A DNA stretch of 64,000 bases from the NCBI RefSeq assembly GCF_006094435.1, contig NZ_CP034783.1:337001-401000 (forward strand), in the 5' to 3' direction. A program made the translations under genes and the position numbers. The notes below the pieces were generated by a model. That model had not been told where the DNA came from. It saw nothing but the letters and a program-made list of their open reading frames with translations, and did no database searches. The stretch is from Pseudomonas sp. MPC6. GTDB taxonomy: Bacteria; Pseudomonadota; Gammaproteobacteria; Pseudomonadales; Pseudomonadaceae. This document shows, piece by piece, positions 9,553-17,767 of the stretch (positions are counted from its first letter, which is position 1; each line of letters opens with the position of its first letter).

Positions 9553-9918
9553 ATGCGTGTGCTGTTAGTGGAAGACGAGCCTGAGCTCGCCAGTCTTTTG
9601 GCCAAAGGCCTGAGTGAGGCGAGTTATGCCGTGGATGTGGCCGTCACCGGGATGGCTGGCCGTCGTTTTATCGAGTCCGGCGAGTACGAGCTGATCATCC
9701 TCGACGTCATGCTGCCGGGGCTCAACGGCTGGCAGTTGCTGCAACAGATCCGCAAGCTGGGCGATACGCCGGTGCTGCTCCTGACGACCAAAGATGGCAT
9801 CGAGGATCGCCTGCGCGGGTTGGAACTGCATGAAGATGATTACCTGCTCAAGCCGTTTGCGGTGAGCGAGTTGGTGAAGCGGGTGCGCAAGGTGTTGCGG
9901 CGGGATCGGGGGCGCTGA
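9553..9918 (+). CDS. receiver-only response regulator (OmpR/CopR-like, no output domain)
   Basis: The 121 residues form one complete CheY-like receiver: acidic pocket EDE (7-9), phospho-acceptor D51 in ILDVMLPG, T79 and K100 in LLKPF. The sequence resembles the receiver of CopR/CusR-type OmpR regulators, but the frame stops right after the domain (VLRRDRGR), where a winged-helix domain would begin. No sensor kinase is adjacent. It is either a single-domain phosphorelay protein or a regulator cut short when the HipBA-like locus arrived next to it. HEDDYLLKPF differs slightly from the usual GADDYLVKPF. Confidence 0.7.
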   Translation: MRVLLVEDEPELASLLAKGLSEASYAVDVAVTGMAGRRFIESGEYELIILDVMLPGLNGWQLLQQIRKLGDTPVLLLTTKDGIEDRLRGLELHEDDYLLKPFAVSELVKRVRKVLRRDRGR

Positions 9919-10011
9919 CTGGGTCGGGCCTGGTCAAAAAATGAACTGGATATCTGCTTTGATCTGCACTAAATACAATGCATATTCACGAATTGTGTAA
10001 TTTTGCACGGT

Positions 10012-10033
10012 ATACAATGCAGGTTGATTGTAT
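10012..10033. promoter_or_regulatory. candidate HipB operator overlapping the hipB start
   Basis: ATACAAT (10012-10018) and ATTGTAT (10027-10033) form a perfect inverted repeat with an 8-bp spacer that ends inside the start codon. A degenerate copy (ATACAAT 9973-9979, ATTGTGT 9992-9998) lies upstream. HipB-type antitoxins usually repress their own operon through such repeats. Confidence 0.5.
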
Positions 10034-10280
10034 GGAAAACCTTGGCCAGACAATCCGGTCGCTACGAAAAGAGCGAAAATTAACCCAACAGGATTTGGCG
10101 AATCAGTATGGAATGAGCCGTTCCACGATCTCAGGTATCGAGAACAACACCATCCCTGAAATCGGTTTGCGCAAGGTTGAGGCGATCCTGAACGGTTTTG
10201 GCTACGAACTCACCGCAGTCCCCCGTCAGTCGCAACGTCCAACTCTGGATTCTTTGAAAAAGGTCAATTTCCATGGTTGA
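10032..10280 (+). CDS. hipB: HipB-like XRE antitoxin
   Basis: An 82-residue protein with one helix-turn-helix of the XRE family, roughly residues 4-60: LGQTIRSLRKERKLTQQDLA and GMSRSTISGIENN are the recognition portion. The ATG at 10032 fits an AGG 8 bp upstream; the frame continues 18 codons further up but that segment covers the operator repeats. It overlaps the next gene by 8 bp, typical of toxin-antitoxin operons. It should bind the HipA-like kinase and repress the operon. It appears intact although its partner is not. Confidence 0.75.
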   Translation: MENLGQTIRSLRKERKLTQQDLANQYGMSRSTISGIENNTIPEIGLRKVEAILNGFGYELTAVPRQSQRPTLDSLKKVNFHG

Positions 10281-11315
10281 GCTGCAGGAAAAGGATCGGC
10301 TGCGGATCACTGTCTCCGGCACCCCTGTAGGCATCCTTGGTCGGGGTCAGTCACGCATCGATTCCGTATTTGCCTACGCCGAAGATGCGCTGGAAGAAAA
10401 CGCCGTCTCGTTGACCATGCCCGCTCGCCTCGAGAGCTATACGTGGGAGCAAGGTGTTCCGCCAGTTTTTGAAATGAATCTGCCGGAGGGCGCTCTGCGC
10501 GATGAACTGACCCGTCGCTTCAGCAAGGCGTTTCTGGTGTGCAACCAAAAGTGCTGATCCGGGATAGTGCGACGACCGTTGACCGGCTGACCCATCGAGG
10601 AGCGACACATCTGGTCAAATCCTTTCGTCCAGAAGAATACCCTGAGCTTGCTGCGAACGAATATTTCTGCATGCGCGCCGCGCTGCATTCGGGTCTCGAA
10701 GTGCCGAAGTTTGAACTCAGCGAACACGGCAAATTTTTGATCGTCCAGCGCTTCGATCTGAACGACAAGGGTTGTCTGGGGTTCGAGGATTTCTGCGTAC
10801 TCAACGCCTGGCCGTCGAAGGCCAAATACGATGGTTCGTACGAGGGTGCCGCGAAACAGATCAAAGAGTTTGTCTCCCCGCCGTTACTCAAGCACGCCCT
10901 TGAGTCGTTTTTCAGAATCGTCGCTTTGTCGTCCGCTCTGAAAAACGGCGATGCTCACCTCAAAAATTTCGGTGTGCTGTACGAACATTGTGGTGCTGAT
11001 GCGCAAATCAGACTGGCTCCGGCCTACGACATCGTCACGACTTCGGTGTACATAAAGGCAGACAGCATGGCGTTGCTGTTAGGTGGGTCAAAGGCATGGC
11101 CAAAATACAAAATGCTGATGCGTTTTGGTCGGTCGGCCTGCAACCTGACTGAGGGGCGGTGCAATGAACTGCTGCAGCAAGTCGACCACGGAATAGATGT
11201 GGCAATGGCGGAAATGGCCGATTACATCAAGGTAAGTAGCGTTTTTGCCGAGGTTGGTGAAGCAATGATGGAACAGTGGAAATCGGGTGTAGCGCGCAGC
11301 CTGGTCAAAAGCTGA
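10273..11315 (+). pseudogene. hipA: hipA-like kinase toxin, split by an out-of-frame internal deletion
   Basis: Two overlapping frames together make a HipA-family serine/threonine kinase. The first (10273-10557) encodes the N-terminal subdomain up to FEMNLPEGALRDELTRRFSKA and then ends in a junk tail. The second, open from 10533, resumes at SGVQPKVLIRDS and runs to 11315. It keeps the catalytic loop KNGDAHLKNFG and the metal-binding AYDIVTT motif. Intact relatives have roughly 55-65 residues (DDF...IGR region) between these points, so a deletion with frame change is likely. The alternative is a HipBST-like split into HipS and HipT; the weak AAGG before GTG 10539 and loss of conserved sequence argue against it. 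Confidence 0.65.
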
Positions 11316-12320
11316 TCACCGCAACCCCTCCCGAAACTGCCCCGGCGTCATCCCCGTCCAGCGCTTGAACGCGCGACTGAAGCTGCTGGTATCGGCAAAC
11401 CCCAACAAATAGCTGATCTCACTCAACGAACACTGCGGGTCACGCAGGTGCAGCAGCGCCAGGTTTTCGCGACTTTCATTGAGCAGCGTATCGAACCGAC
11501 AGCCCTCGTCCGCCAGATGCCGTTGCAGGCTGCGCAAGCTCAGGTGCAGGGCCTGGGCGATGCGTTCGGCGCTGGGCTCGCCTTCGGGCAGTTGCTCTTC
11601 AATGGCGTCGCGGACCTTGCGCTCCCAGGTCAGGGGCTTGAGTTGCGCGAGCGTGCGCTTGAGCACCGCTTCGTTATGCTCGGCCAGTTCCGGGTTGGCA
11701 TCGTCGAGGTGGCTGTCGAAATCCACCAGCGCGAACTCCAGGCGGTCTTCATCGGCGGCGAAGTACACCGGCGAGCGAAAGACTTTGTGCCATTGATGTG
11801 AATCGCTGGGTTCCGGACGCCGCAGATACACCGCCAGTGGCGCGTAGTCGCGTCCGAGACGATTGCGGCAGGTGCGTACGTAAATCGCCGCGAAAGCATC
11901 GATGGCCTCGAAAGCCGGGGCCGGATTGCCGGGCGGGATTTTCAGGCGGAAGCGGTAGCGGTCGTCGGTGCGGCTCAGTTCCAGTTCCAGGGCATCGCTG
12001 ACCACCTGGTGATAACGCACGATCCGCTCGAATACTTCCCGCAGGCTGCCGCTGGCCACCAGCGCATAACCGAGCGCATGAAACGTGGTCGGGCTGACAA
12101 AGCGCGACACCCGCAAGCCGATCGCCGGGTCGCCGCTGACCTGCACCGCGATTTCCCACAGGCGCGTCGTTCCGGACAACGGGTAACGGGCGTTCGGGTC
12201 GTCCATCAGTTGCGGGTCGAGCCCCGCCTGCCGGCACAGGGCGGTGCTGTCGAGGCCCAGCGCATCGAGTTGCTTGCGCAGGGCACGGGTCCAGCTGGCG
12301 AGGGAGGTCGGTTCAGTCAT
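11316..12320 (-). CDS. AraC-family regulator
   Basis: The 334-residue protein has an N-terminal arabinose-binding-like sensing domain (about 20-210) typical of the OruR/ArgR-like AraC branch. A C-terminal double helix-turn-helix (about 235-330) includes LSLRSLQRHLADEG and ISYLLGFADTSSFSRAFKRW. Its stop codon abuts the end of the hipA remnant. It is divergent from a desaturase gene across 100 bp, so it probably controls that gene in response to a lipid or fatty-acid-like ligand. The ligand is not deducible from sequence. Confidence 0.85.
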   Translation of the reverse strand: MTEPTSLASWTRALRKQLDALGLDSTALCRQAGLDPQLMDDPNARYPLSGTTRLWEIAVQVSGDPAIGLRVSRFVSPTTFHALGYALVASGSLREVFERIVRYHQVVSDALELELSRTDDRYRFRLKIPPGNPAPAFEAIDAFAAIYVRTCRNRLGRDYAPLAVYLRRPEPSDSHQWHKVFRSPVYFAADEDRLEFALVDFDSHLDDANPELAEHNEAVLKRTLAQLKPLTWERKVRDAIEEQLPEGEPSAERIAQALHLSLRSLQRHLADEGCRFDTLLNESRENLALLHLRDPQCSLSEISYLLGFADTSSFSRAFKRWTGMTPGQFREGLR

Positions 12321-12420
12321 GCTGATTGGCGCTTCCGGTCAACAGGTTGGCGTTCACGGCTACCACCTTGCGAGGGGTCGCGAGGCAGGATGCGAGCATC
12401 AATAACCAGAGGATGGAAGC

Positions 12421-13494
12421 ATGGACGGTACTTCTGCAAGCCCCCAGCGACTGAATGCAGCACAGCGCGCGGCACATATTCGTGAGGTGGTGCTGGCCAA
12501 GGGCGTCGAACTGCGGCGGCGCTACCCGATTCTCAACCATCAGGATGCCTTGGGCGTGGGCATTCTGGCCTTCGCCCTGGCCGGGATGATCGGCTCGGCG
12601 ACGCTCTACATCACCGGGCACATGGCTTGGTGGGTGTGCCTGTTGCTCAACGCGCTCTTTGCCTCGCTGACCCACGAGCTGGAACACGATTTGATACATA
12701 GCATGTACTTTCGTAAACAACGTGTACCGCACAACCTGATGATGGCGCTGGTGTGGCTGGCGCGGCCGAGCACGATCAACCCGTGGATTCGTCGGCATCT
12801 GCACCTCAATCATCATAAGGTCTCCGGTACGGAAGCCGACATGGAAGAGCGGGCGATCACCAACGGCGAACCCTGGGGATTTGCGCGGCTGCTGATGGTG
12901 GGTGACAACGTGATGTCGGCGTTCATCCGAATGTTGCGAGCCAGGACCTGGGCTCATAAATTCAGCATCATCAAGCGCACCCTGAAGGTTTACGCGCCAC
13001 TGGCGCTGGTGCATTGGAGCGCGTGGTACGTGTTTCTCGGCTTTCACGCGGCAAACGGCATCGCGGCGCTCATGGGCACTGCTATCGAATGGTCGGCGAC
13101 AACGCTGGCGGTGATGCAAGTGATCGACATCGCGGCGGTCGTGATCATCGGCCCGAATGTATTACGCACCTTTTGCCTGCATTTCGTCAGCTCGAACATG
13201 CACTACTACGGTGACGTGGAGCCCGGCAACGTGATCCAGCAGACCCAGGTTTTGAACCCGTGGTGGATGTGGCCGATGCAGGCGTTCTGCTTCAACTTCG
13301 GCAGCAGCCACGGCATCCATCACTTTGTGGTGAAGGAACCGTTCTACATCCGCCAGTTGAGCGTGCCGGTGGCGCATAAGGTGATGCGTGAGATGGGGGT
13401 GCGGTTCAACGATATCGGGACATTCGGGCGGGCGAACCGATTTGTGCGCAAGGAGCGGCAGACCATTGGAAGCGTGCGATCGGCACAGGCCTGA
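12421..13494 (+). CDS. membrane fatty acid desaturase / hydroxylase-like
   Basis: A 357-residue di-iron membrane enzyme. Histidine clusters are HELEHDLIH (85-93), HLHLNHH (126-132) and GSSHGIHHF near residue 297. Helices surround them (about 43-80, 195-245). This spacing fits the fatty_acid desaturase superfamily, but it is clearly different from DesA at 1069-2256. The substrate is unknown. ATG 12421 has GAGG at -15 to -12 and GGA at -6, and its promoter is shared with the AraC gene. Confidence 0.8.
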   Translation: MDGTSASPQRLNAAQRAAHIREVVLAKGVELRRRYPILNHQDALGVGILAFALAGMIGSATLYITGHMAWWVCLLLNALFASLTHELEHDLIHSMYFRKQRVPHNLMMALVWLARPSTINPWIRRHLHLNHHKVSGTEADMEERAITNGEPWGFARLLMVGDNVMSAFIRMLRARTWAHKFSIIKRTLKVYAPLALVHWSAWYVFLGFHAANGIAALMGTAIEWSATTLAVMQVIDIAAVVIIGPNVLRTFCLHFVSSNMHYYGDVEPGNVIQQTQVLNPWWMWPMQAFCFNFGSSHGIHHFVVKEPFYIRQLSVPVAHKVMREMGVRFNDIGTFGRANRFVRKERQTIGSVRSAQA

Positions 13495-13552
13495 CCTGTC
13501 AAAATGGTCGAGGAGGTCGGCGCTCGGCTGGGATCTTATATGTCGTATTGAT

Positions 13553-13604
13553 CTATAAATAATTCTAAATATTCTTTTAAAGAATAATAGGTTTGAGCAA
13601 TGAT
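13553..13604 (+). promoter_or_regulatory. sulfur-type A/T-rich promoter without a protein gene
   Basis: The 34 bp from 13554 match the oscA element (4451-4484) at 27 positions by eye. A -10-like AATGAT lies at 13599-13604, exactly the same 11-bp distance from the element as TACTAT has at oscA. It includes ATTCTAAAT (13562-13570). Confidence 0.55.
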
Positions 13605-13610
13605 GGGTTC

Positions 13611-13760
13611 AACGAAGCCAAGCGCCAAATAGCGAGTTCATCAAACCGAAACCTTTGCACGCTAAACATTACTGGAGGCTCACCTCGCGACGTTGCAGGT
13701 GTTCTTCGCTGGATATCAGTTTCCGGGACCGTCTCCTTGGCAGGGTGCGGTCCCTTTTTT
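13611..13760 (+). ncRNA. candidate sulfur-controlled small RNA
   Basis: About 150 nt lie between the A/T-rich promoter and a strong intrinsic terminator. No convincing reading frame with a ribosome-binding site is contained in it; the frame that spans it begins at TTG before the predicted start site and reads through the terminator. A short ATGATG frame of ten codons at 13600 would also start upstream of the transcript. I do not recognise a known RNA family. Boundaries are predicted from promoter spacing. Confidence 0.4.
13725..13760 (+). terminator. intrinsic terminator
   Basis: GGGACCG (13725-13731) pairs with CGGTCCC (13748-13754), followed by six T and then ATT. It is 230 bp after the desaturase stop, so it more plausibly ends a separate short transcript than the desaturase mRNA. 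Confidence 0.7.
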
Positions 13761-13779
13761 ATTCCGGGCATAAAGACCC

Positions 13780-13885
13780 TGGAGGAGCTGGTTTGTCAGA
13801 TCGCCGCGGCGCGGCGAATGCTTTCTGTCAGGCGATAATGCTTTGCCAGAAATACCGCTTTCGCCGGCAAGCCAGCGCCTACAGG
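13780..13885. repeat. degenerate REP pair
   Basis: GGAGGAGCTGGTTTG at the left and CGCCGGCAAGCCAGCGCCTA at the right face each other; the left copy is decayed. Confidence 0.5.
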
Positions 13886-13892
13886 TTTTTTA

Positions 13893-13963
13893 CTTTATAT
13901 TCTATTTAGATCTTAATAAATAGCTTCTTATTCCTTAACGAACATAACTCTCCTCCCTATACT
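13893..13963 (+). promoter_or_regulatory. weaker sulfur-type element before the hydrolase gene
   Basis: An A/T-rich block with ATTCTATTT (13899-13907) is followed by a -10-like TATACT (13958-13963), 37 bp before the hydrolase start. It matches the oscA element less well than the 13553 copy. Confidence 0.4.
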
Positions 13964-13999
13964 CGACCAGGAACAGACACGCAGCAGGAGAGCTCCCCC

Positions 14000-14581
14000 A
14001 TGCGCAACGAATCAATTCGCTACCTGATGGTGCCGGGCTGGCAAGGATCGCCAGAAGATCATTGGCAAAGCCACTGGCAGAACAGCTTGCCGAATAGCGC
14101 ACGGGTGGAGCAGGCCGACTGGCTGACGCCGCGCCGTGAAGACTGGGTCGCGGCGCTGGCCGAGGCGATTGCCGCGGATAGCACGCCAGTGATCCTGATC
14201 GCCCATAGCCTGGGCTGCATTACCGTTGCCCATTGGGCCGCCACTGCGCCTGTGCAGTTTTTACGTCAGGTTCGCGCTGCCTTGCTGGTGGCGCCTGCGG
14301 ACGTCGAGCGCCCGGCTTGCGCACCTGCCTTGCGCAATTTCGCGCCCATTCCGACCGATCTTCTGCCGTTCCCGAGCCAGGTTGTCAGCTCGGACAATGA
14401 CAGCGCCGTGAGTGCGCCGCGAGCCTTGGAGCTGGCCCGCAACTGGGGGGCCGAGGCGGGGATTTTGTCGGGTGCCGGACACATCAACGTGAAGTCCGGT
14501 CATCAGCGCTGGGAGCAGGGGTTTGCCTACCTCTATCGTCTGCAAAATCGCATGGAGCACCACGCCCTGCGCCGCGCTTGA
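14000..14581 (+). CDS. RBBP9/YdeN-type small alpha/beta hydrolase
   Basis: The 193-residue protein is a complete small serine hydrolase: nucleophile Ser in AHSLGC (about residue 58-63), Asp in SSDND and catalytic His in GAGHINVKSG (about 160). The HWQ.HW motif near the N-terminus is typical of the RBBP9 (DUF1234-like) family. It has no signal peptide and should be cytoplasmic. It sits 54 bp ahead of a sigma-54 activator of the SfnR type; such hydrolases are often found beside sulfone/sulfonate genes, but the substrate is unknown. GGAG precedes the ATG. Confidence 0.8.
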   Translation: MRNESIRYLMVPGWQGSPEDHWQSHWQNSLPNSARVEQADWLTPRREDWVAALAEAIAADSTPVILIAHSLGCITVAHWAATAPVQFLRQVRAALLVAPADVERPACAPALRNFAPIPTDLLPFPSQVVSSDNDSAVSAPRALELARNWGAEAGILSGAGHINVKSGHQRWEQGFAYLYRLQNRMEHHALRRA

Positions 14582-14635
14582 ACTTTTTTTTAAGAATCGC
14601 CCCCGTCTCCCGGCGGTTTTGGGCGGGAGTCTGCC

Positions 14636-15565
14636 ATGAGTTTCGAAACGTTCGGTCAGCCGCTGCTGACCTTCCCCGATGCAGAAAAAAGTCCCCTGAG
14701 CATCCGCGCCAAAGCGTTGGTGTTCGTCGATCCGCGCTCGCGACAGTTGCGCCAGGAGCTGGAACAACTGGCACCGCGTTCGATCTCCGTATTGATCCGT
14801 GGCGAAACCGGCAGCGGCAAAGAATTGCTGGCGCGGCACATTCATCGCGCCAGTGATCGCGGGGGGTTATTCGTTTCGGTGAATTGCGGCTCGATCAGCC
14901 CCACGTACGCCGATGCCGAATTGTTTGGCTACGCCGCCGGCAGCTATAGCGGTTCGGCCAGCAGTCGCGCCGGCTGGTTCGGTTCGGCCAACGGCGGGAC
15001 GCTCTATCTGGACGAGATCGGCGACCTGCCGCTGCCGATCCAGGTCAAACTGCTTGCCGCCCTGGAAAACCACGAAGTCACCCGCGTCGGCGCCCAGCAA
15101 CCGAGTCCGGTGGATGTGCGCCTGGTGGCCGCCACCAGCATCGATCTGGCGCAGGCGGTGGCCGCCGGTAAATTTCACGAGCGGCTTTATCACTACCTCA
15201 GTGAAGGCCAGCTCGAACTGCCGGCGTTGCGTGAGCGGGTAGGCGATATCCTGTCATTGTCCGAATACTTCCTTGGTATCTACAGCCAGCGCCTGGACCT
15301 GCCAGTGCCGCTGATCAGCGAAGCGGCGCAGCAGTTATTAGAGGCGCATAGCTGGCCCGGAAATACCCGAGAGCTGGAAAACGTCATTCACTTTGCGCTG
15401 CTGGTGAGCACAGGTGACGAGATTTTGCCGGAGCATTTGAATTTGCCGGAAGTACCTGCCTCGCTGGTGTCGATCGAGCGGCAACTGAAGCACATCCTCC
15501 GCGAAGGCACTGCAAGCGAGCAAGCCGCGCTGAAACAACTCTTGAAAGACACCGCGCTCTTGTAG
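14636..15565 (+). CDS. SfnR-like sigma-54 activator lacking a helix-turn-helix
   Basis: At 309 residues this is an AAA+ sigma-54 activator with no sensory domain. Walker A is GETGSGKE (56-63), Walker B is LYLDEIGD (123-130), and WPGNTRELENVIHFALLV resembles SfnR-type sulfone regulators. The loop that touches sigma-54, normally GAFTGA, reads GSYSGS (102-107). The C-terminus ends LKQLLKDTALL with no Fis-type helix-turn-helix, and its stop codon TAG is part of the first REP repeat. It may be truncated and unable to bind DNA, or may act from solution. Its position between a hydrolase and a MetQ gene supports a sulfur role. Confidence 0.7.
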   Translation: MSFETFGQPLLTFPDAEKSPLSIRAKALVFVDPRSRQLRQELEQLAPRSISVLIRGETGSGKELLARHIHRASDRGGLFVSVNCGSISPTYADAELFGYAAGSYSGSASSRAGWFGSANGGTLYLDEIGDLPLPIQVKLLAALENHEVTRVGAQQPSPVDVRLVAATSIDLAQAVAAGKFHERLYHYLSEGQLELPALRERVGDILSLSEYFLGIYSQRLDLPVPLISEAAQQLLEAHSWPGNTRELENVIHFALLVSTGDEILPEHLNLPEVPASLVSIERQLKHILREGTASEQAALKQLLKDTALL

Positions 15566-16506
15566 GAGCAAGCTTGCTCGCGAACCAGACGGCGCGGTGT
15601 GTCAGGCAGGACGCCTTCGCTGGCAAGCCAGCTCCTACAGGGCAATGCGGCGCTCTTGTAGGAGCAAGCTTGCTCGCGAACCAAACGGCGCGGTGTGTCA
15701 GGCAGGACGCCTTCGCTGGCAAGCCAGCTCCTACAGGGCAATGCGGCGCTCTTGTAGGAGCAAGCTTGCTCGCGAACCAGACGGCGCGGTGTGTCAGGCG
15801 GGACGCCTTCGCTGGCAAGCCAGCTGCTACAGGGCAATGCGGCGCTCTTGTAGGAGCAAGCTTGCTCGCGAACCAAACGGCGCGGTGTGTCAGGCAGGAC
15901 GCCTTCGCTGGCAAGCCAGCTGCTACAGGGCAATGCGGCGCTCTTGTAGGAGCAAGCTTGCTCGCGAACCAGACGGCGCGGTGTGTCAGGCGGGACGCCT
16001 TCGCTGGCAAGCCAGCTCCTACAGGTCAATGCGGCGCTCTTGTAGGAGCAAGCTTGCTCGCGAACCAGACGGCGCGGTGTGTCAGGCAGGACGCCTTCGC
16101 TGGCAAGCCAGCTCCTACAGGTCAATGCGGCGCTCTTGTAGGAGCAAGCTTGCTCGCGAACCAGACGGCGCGGTGTGTCAGGCGGGACGCCTTCGCTGGC
16201 AAGCCAGCTCCTACAGGTCAATGCGGCGCTCTTGTAGGAGCAAGCTTGCTCGCGAACCAGACGGCGCGGTGTGTCAGGCAGGACGCCTTCGCTGGCAAGC
16301 CAGCTCCTACAGGTCAATGCGGCGCTCTTGTAGGAGCAAGCTTGCTCGCGAACCAGACGGCGCGGTGTGTCAGGCGGGACGCCTTCGCTGGCAAGCCAGC
16401 TCCTACAGGTCAATGCGGCGCTCTTGTAGGAGCAAGCTTGCTCGCGAACCAGACGGCGCGGTGTGTCAGGCAGGACGCCTTCGCTGGCAAGCCAGCTGCT
16501 ACAGGT
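15561..16506. repeat. ten tandem 96-bp REP-pair (BIME) units
   Basis: Units begin at 15561 and then every 96 bp to 16425. Each holds TGTAGGAGCAAGCTTGCTCG, a variable-free spacer and CGCTGGCAAGCCAGCTCCTA, i.e. two facing REP palindromes. Copies differ at about four sites only (CAGGC[A/G]GG, CCA[G/A]AC, GCT[C/G]CTAC, AGG[G/T]C). From the third unit the A/G site alternates G,A,G,A, which points to later amplification as 192-bp dimers. Since 96 is divisible by three, spurious frames of 300-390 codons run through the array on both strands. It separates the sigma-54 activator from metQ. Confidence 0.95.
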
Positions 16507-16699
16507 TGATGTGGTGGAATGCGGGCAAAGCTGGAGCAGACGCTGTATGAACAAAATGGAATATGAAAGTGAATAAAAGATATTGTTCGGGAATAAAAAA
16601 TCCCGGTATTGTCCGTGTCACGCCAGCGATAGCACTTCACTGGCACCTGTATTAATAGCCGTCGTCGATGACGACCGCGATTTTCGATAAGGACACTGC

Positions 16700-17482
16700 A
16701 TGAAAAAGGTTCTGTTGTTCACCGCACTGGCGGCTGCCCTGACGGCGAGTCTGGCCCAGGCTGGCGAGAAACTGGTGGTGGCGGCGACTCCGGTGCCACA
16801 CGCCGAGATTCTTGAGCTGATCAAGCCGACCCTCGCCAAAGAAGGCGTGGACCTGGAAATCAAAGTCTTCACCGACTACGTTCAGCCCAACGTACAGGTC
16901 GATCAGAAGCGTCTGGACGCCAACTACTTCCAGACCCTGCCGTACCTGAACAGCTTCAACGAAGGCAAAGGCACTAACCTGGTGACCGTGATCGGCGTGC
17001 ACGTCGAACCGTTCGGTGGCTACTCGAAGAAAGTCAAAAGCCTGGCTGAATTGAAAGACGGCGCGACCATCGCCATTCCGAACGAAGGCAGCAACAGTGG
17101 CCGTGCCCTGATCCTGTTGCAAAAGGCTGGCCTGATCGAGTTGAAAGACCCGAAAAATGCCCTGGCGACCCCGAAAGACATCGCCAAGAACCCGCACAAC
17201 TTCAAGTTCAAGGAGCTGGAGTCAGCCATGCTGCCGCGTGTTCTGGACCAGGTCGACCTGGACATGATCAACACCAACTACGCGTTGGAAGCGGGTCTGA
17301 ACCCGGCTAAAGACGCGCTGGTGATCGAAGGCGCCGATTCGCCTTACGTGAACTTCCTGGTGGCTCGTCCGGACAACAAGGACAGCGTCGCCATCCAGAA
17401 ACTGGCCAAGGCCTTGACCAGTCCTGAAGTGAAGGCTTTCATCGAGAAGAAATACAGCGGCGCGGTACTGCCGGCGTTCTGA
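16700..17482 (+). CDS. metQ: MetQ/NlpA-family substrate-binding protein (orphan)
   Basis: This 260-residue protein belongs to the NlpA/MetQ family that binds methionine or related sulfur compounds in the periplasm. A signal peptide ends at LAQAGEK (residues 18-24); there is no lipobox cysteine, so it is likely soluble rather than a lipoprotein. Family motifs include YVQPNVQV, DANYFQTLPYL and ATIAIPNEGSNSGRAL. No permease or ATPase is adjacent, so it may share the metNI encoded at 26.5-28.3 kb or elsewhere. AAGGAC precedes the ATG. A strong terminator follows. Confidence 0.88.
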   Translation: MKKVLLFTALAAALTASLAQAGEKLVVAATPVPHAEILELIKPTLAKEGVDLEIKVFTDYVQPNVQVDQKRLDANYFQTLPYLNSFNEGKGTNLVTVIGVHVEPFGGYSKKVKSLAELKDGATIAIPNEGSNSGRALILLQKAGLIELKDPKNALATPKDIAKNPHNFKFKELESAMLPRVLDQVDLDMINTNYALEAGLNPAKDALVIEGADSPYVNFLVARPDNKDSVAIQKLAKALTSPEVKAFIEKKYSGAVLPAF

Positions 17483-17510
17483 TTCGCGAGGTAAACCCCT
17501 TCAAGGTTTC

Positions 17511-17546
17511 AACGCCGACGGCTTTCGATAGCGTCGGCGTTTTTTA
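17511..17546 (+). terminator. intrinsic terminator of metQ
   Basis: AACGCCGACG (17511-17520) pairs with CGTCGGCGTT (17532-17541) and is followed by a T run. The rest of the gap to the Rhs gene (17547-17767) shows no gene. Confidence 0.9.
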
Positions 17547-17767
17547 TGCAGAAGATCTTTTGATTTTTACGGTCTATGCCACCCTGGCCTTTCGTGCGTA
17601 AGGAATCAAGCGATGACGCCAAGCCTGAGCGCGTGATTGTCGAAGGTGGAAAGTGGCAGGGGCCAGGGGCTTGACGGCACGGTTTGCCCCCTCGGGACCT
17701 AGCAGTTCTGATAGGTGCCCGGGAGCTGGCTTTTAGTGCATGCTCAGCACTTGGCCGGGAGTTTTTT

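Noticed and set aside
10539..11315. Separate HipT-like toxin gene of a HipBST system
   Set aside because: The junction removes sequence conserved in one-piece HipA relatives and the start signal is weak; treated as a broken hipA, with the alternative kept as a finding.
13593..13838. 81-codon frame starting at TTG in the 13.5-14.0 kb gap
   Set aside because: It begins before the predicted transcription start and reads through a strong terminator and a REP; no ribosome-binding site.
15561..16506. CRISPR array
   Set aside because: The whole 96-bp unit is repeated including the part that would be spacer; no variable spacers and no cas genes.
15384..16554. Several overlapping open frames of 200-390 codons on both strands through the repeat array
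   Set aside because: They exist only because the 96-bp unit is divisible by three and has no stops; they are perfectly periodic and have no start signals.
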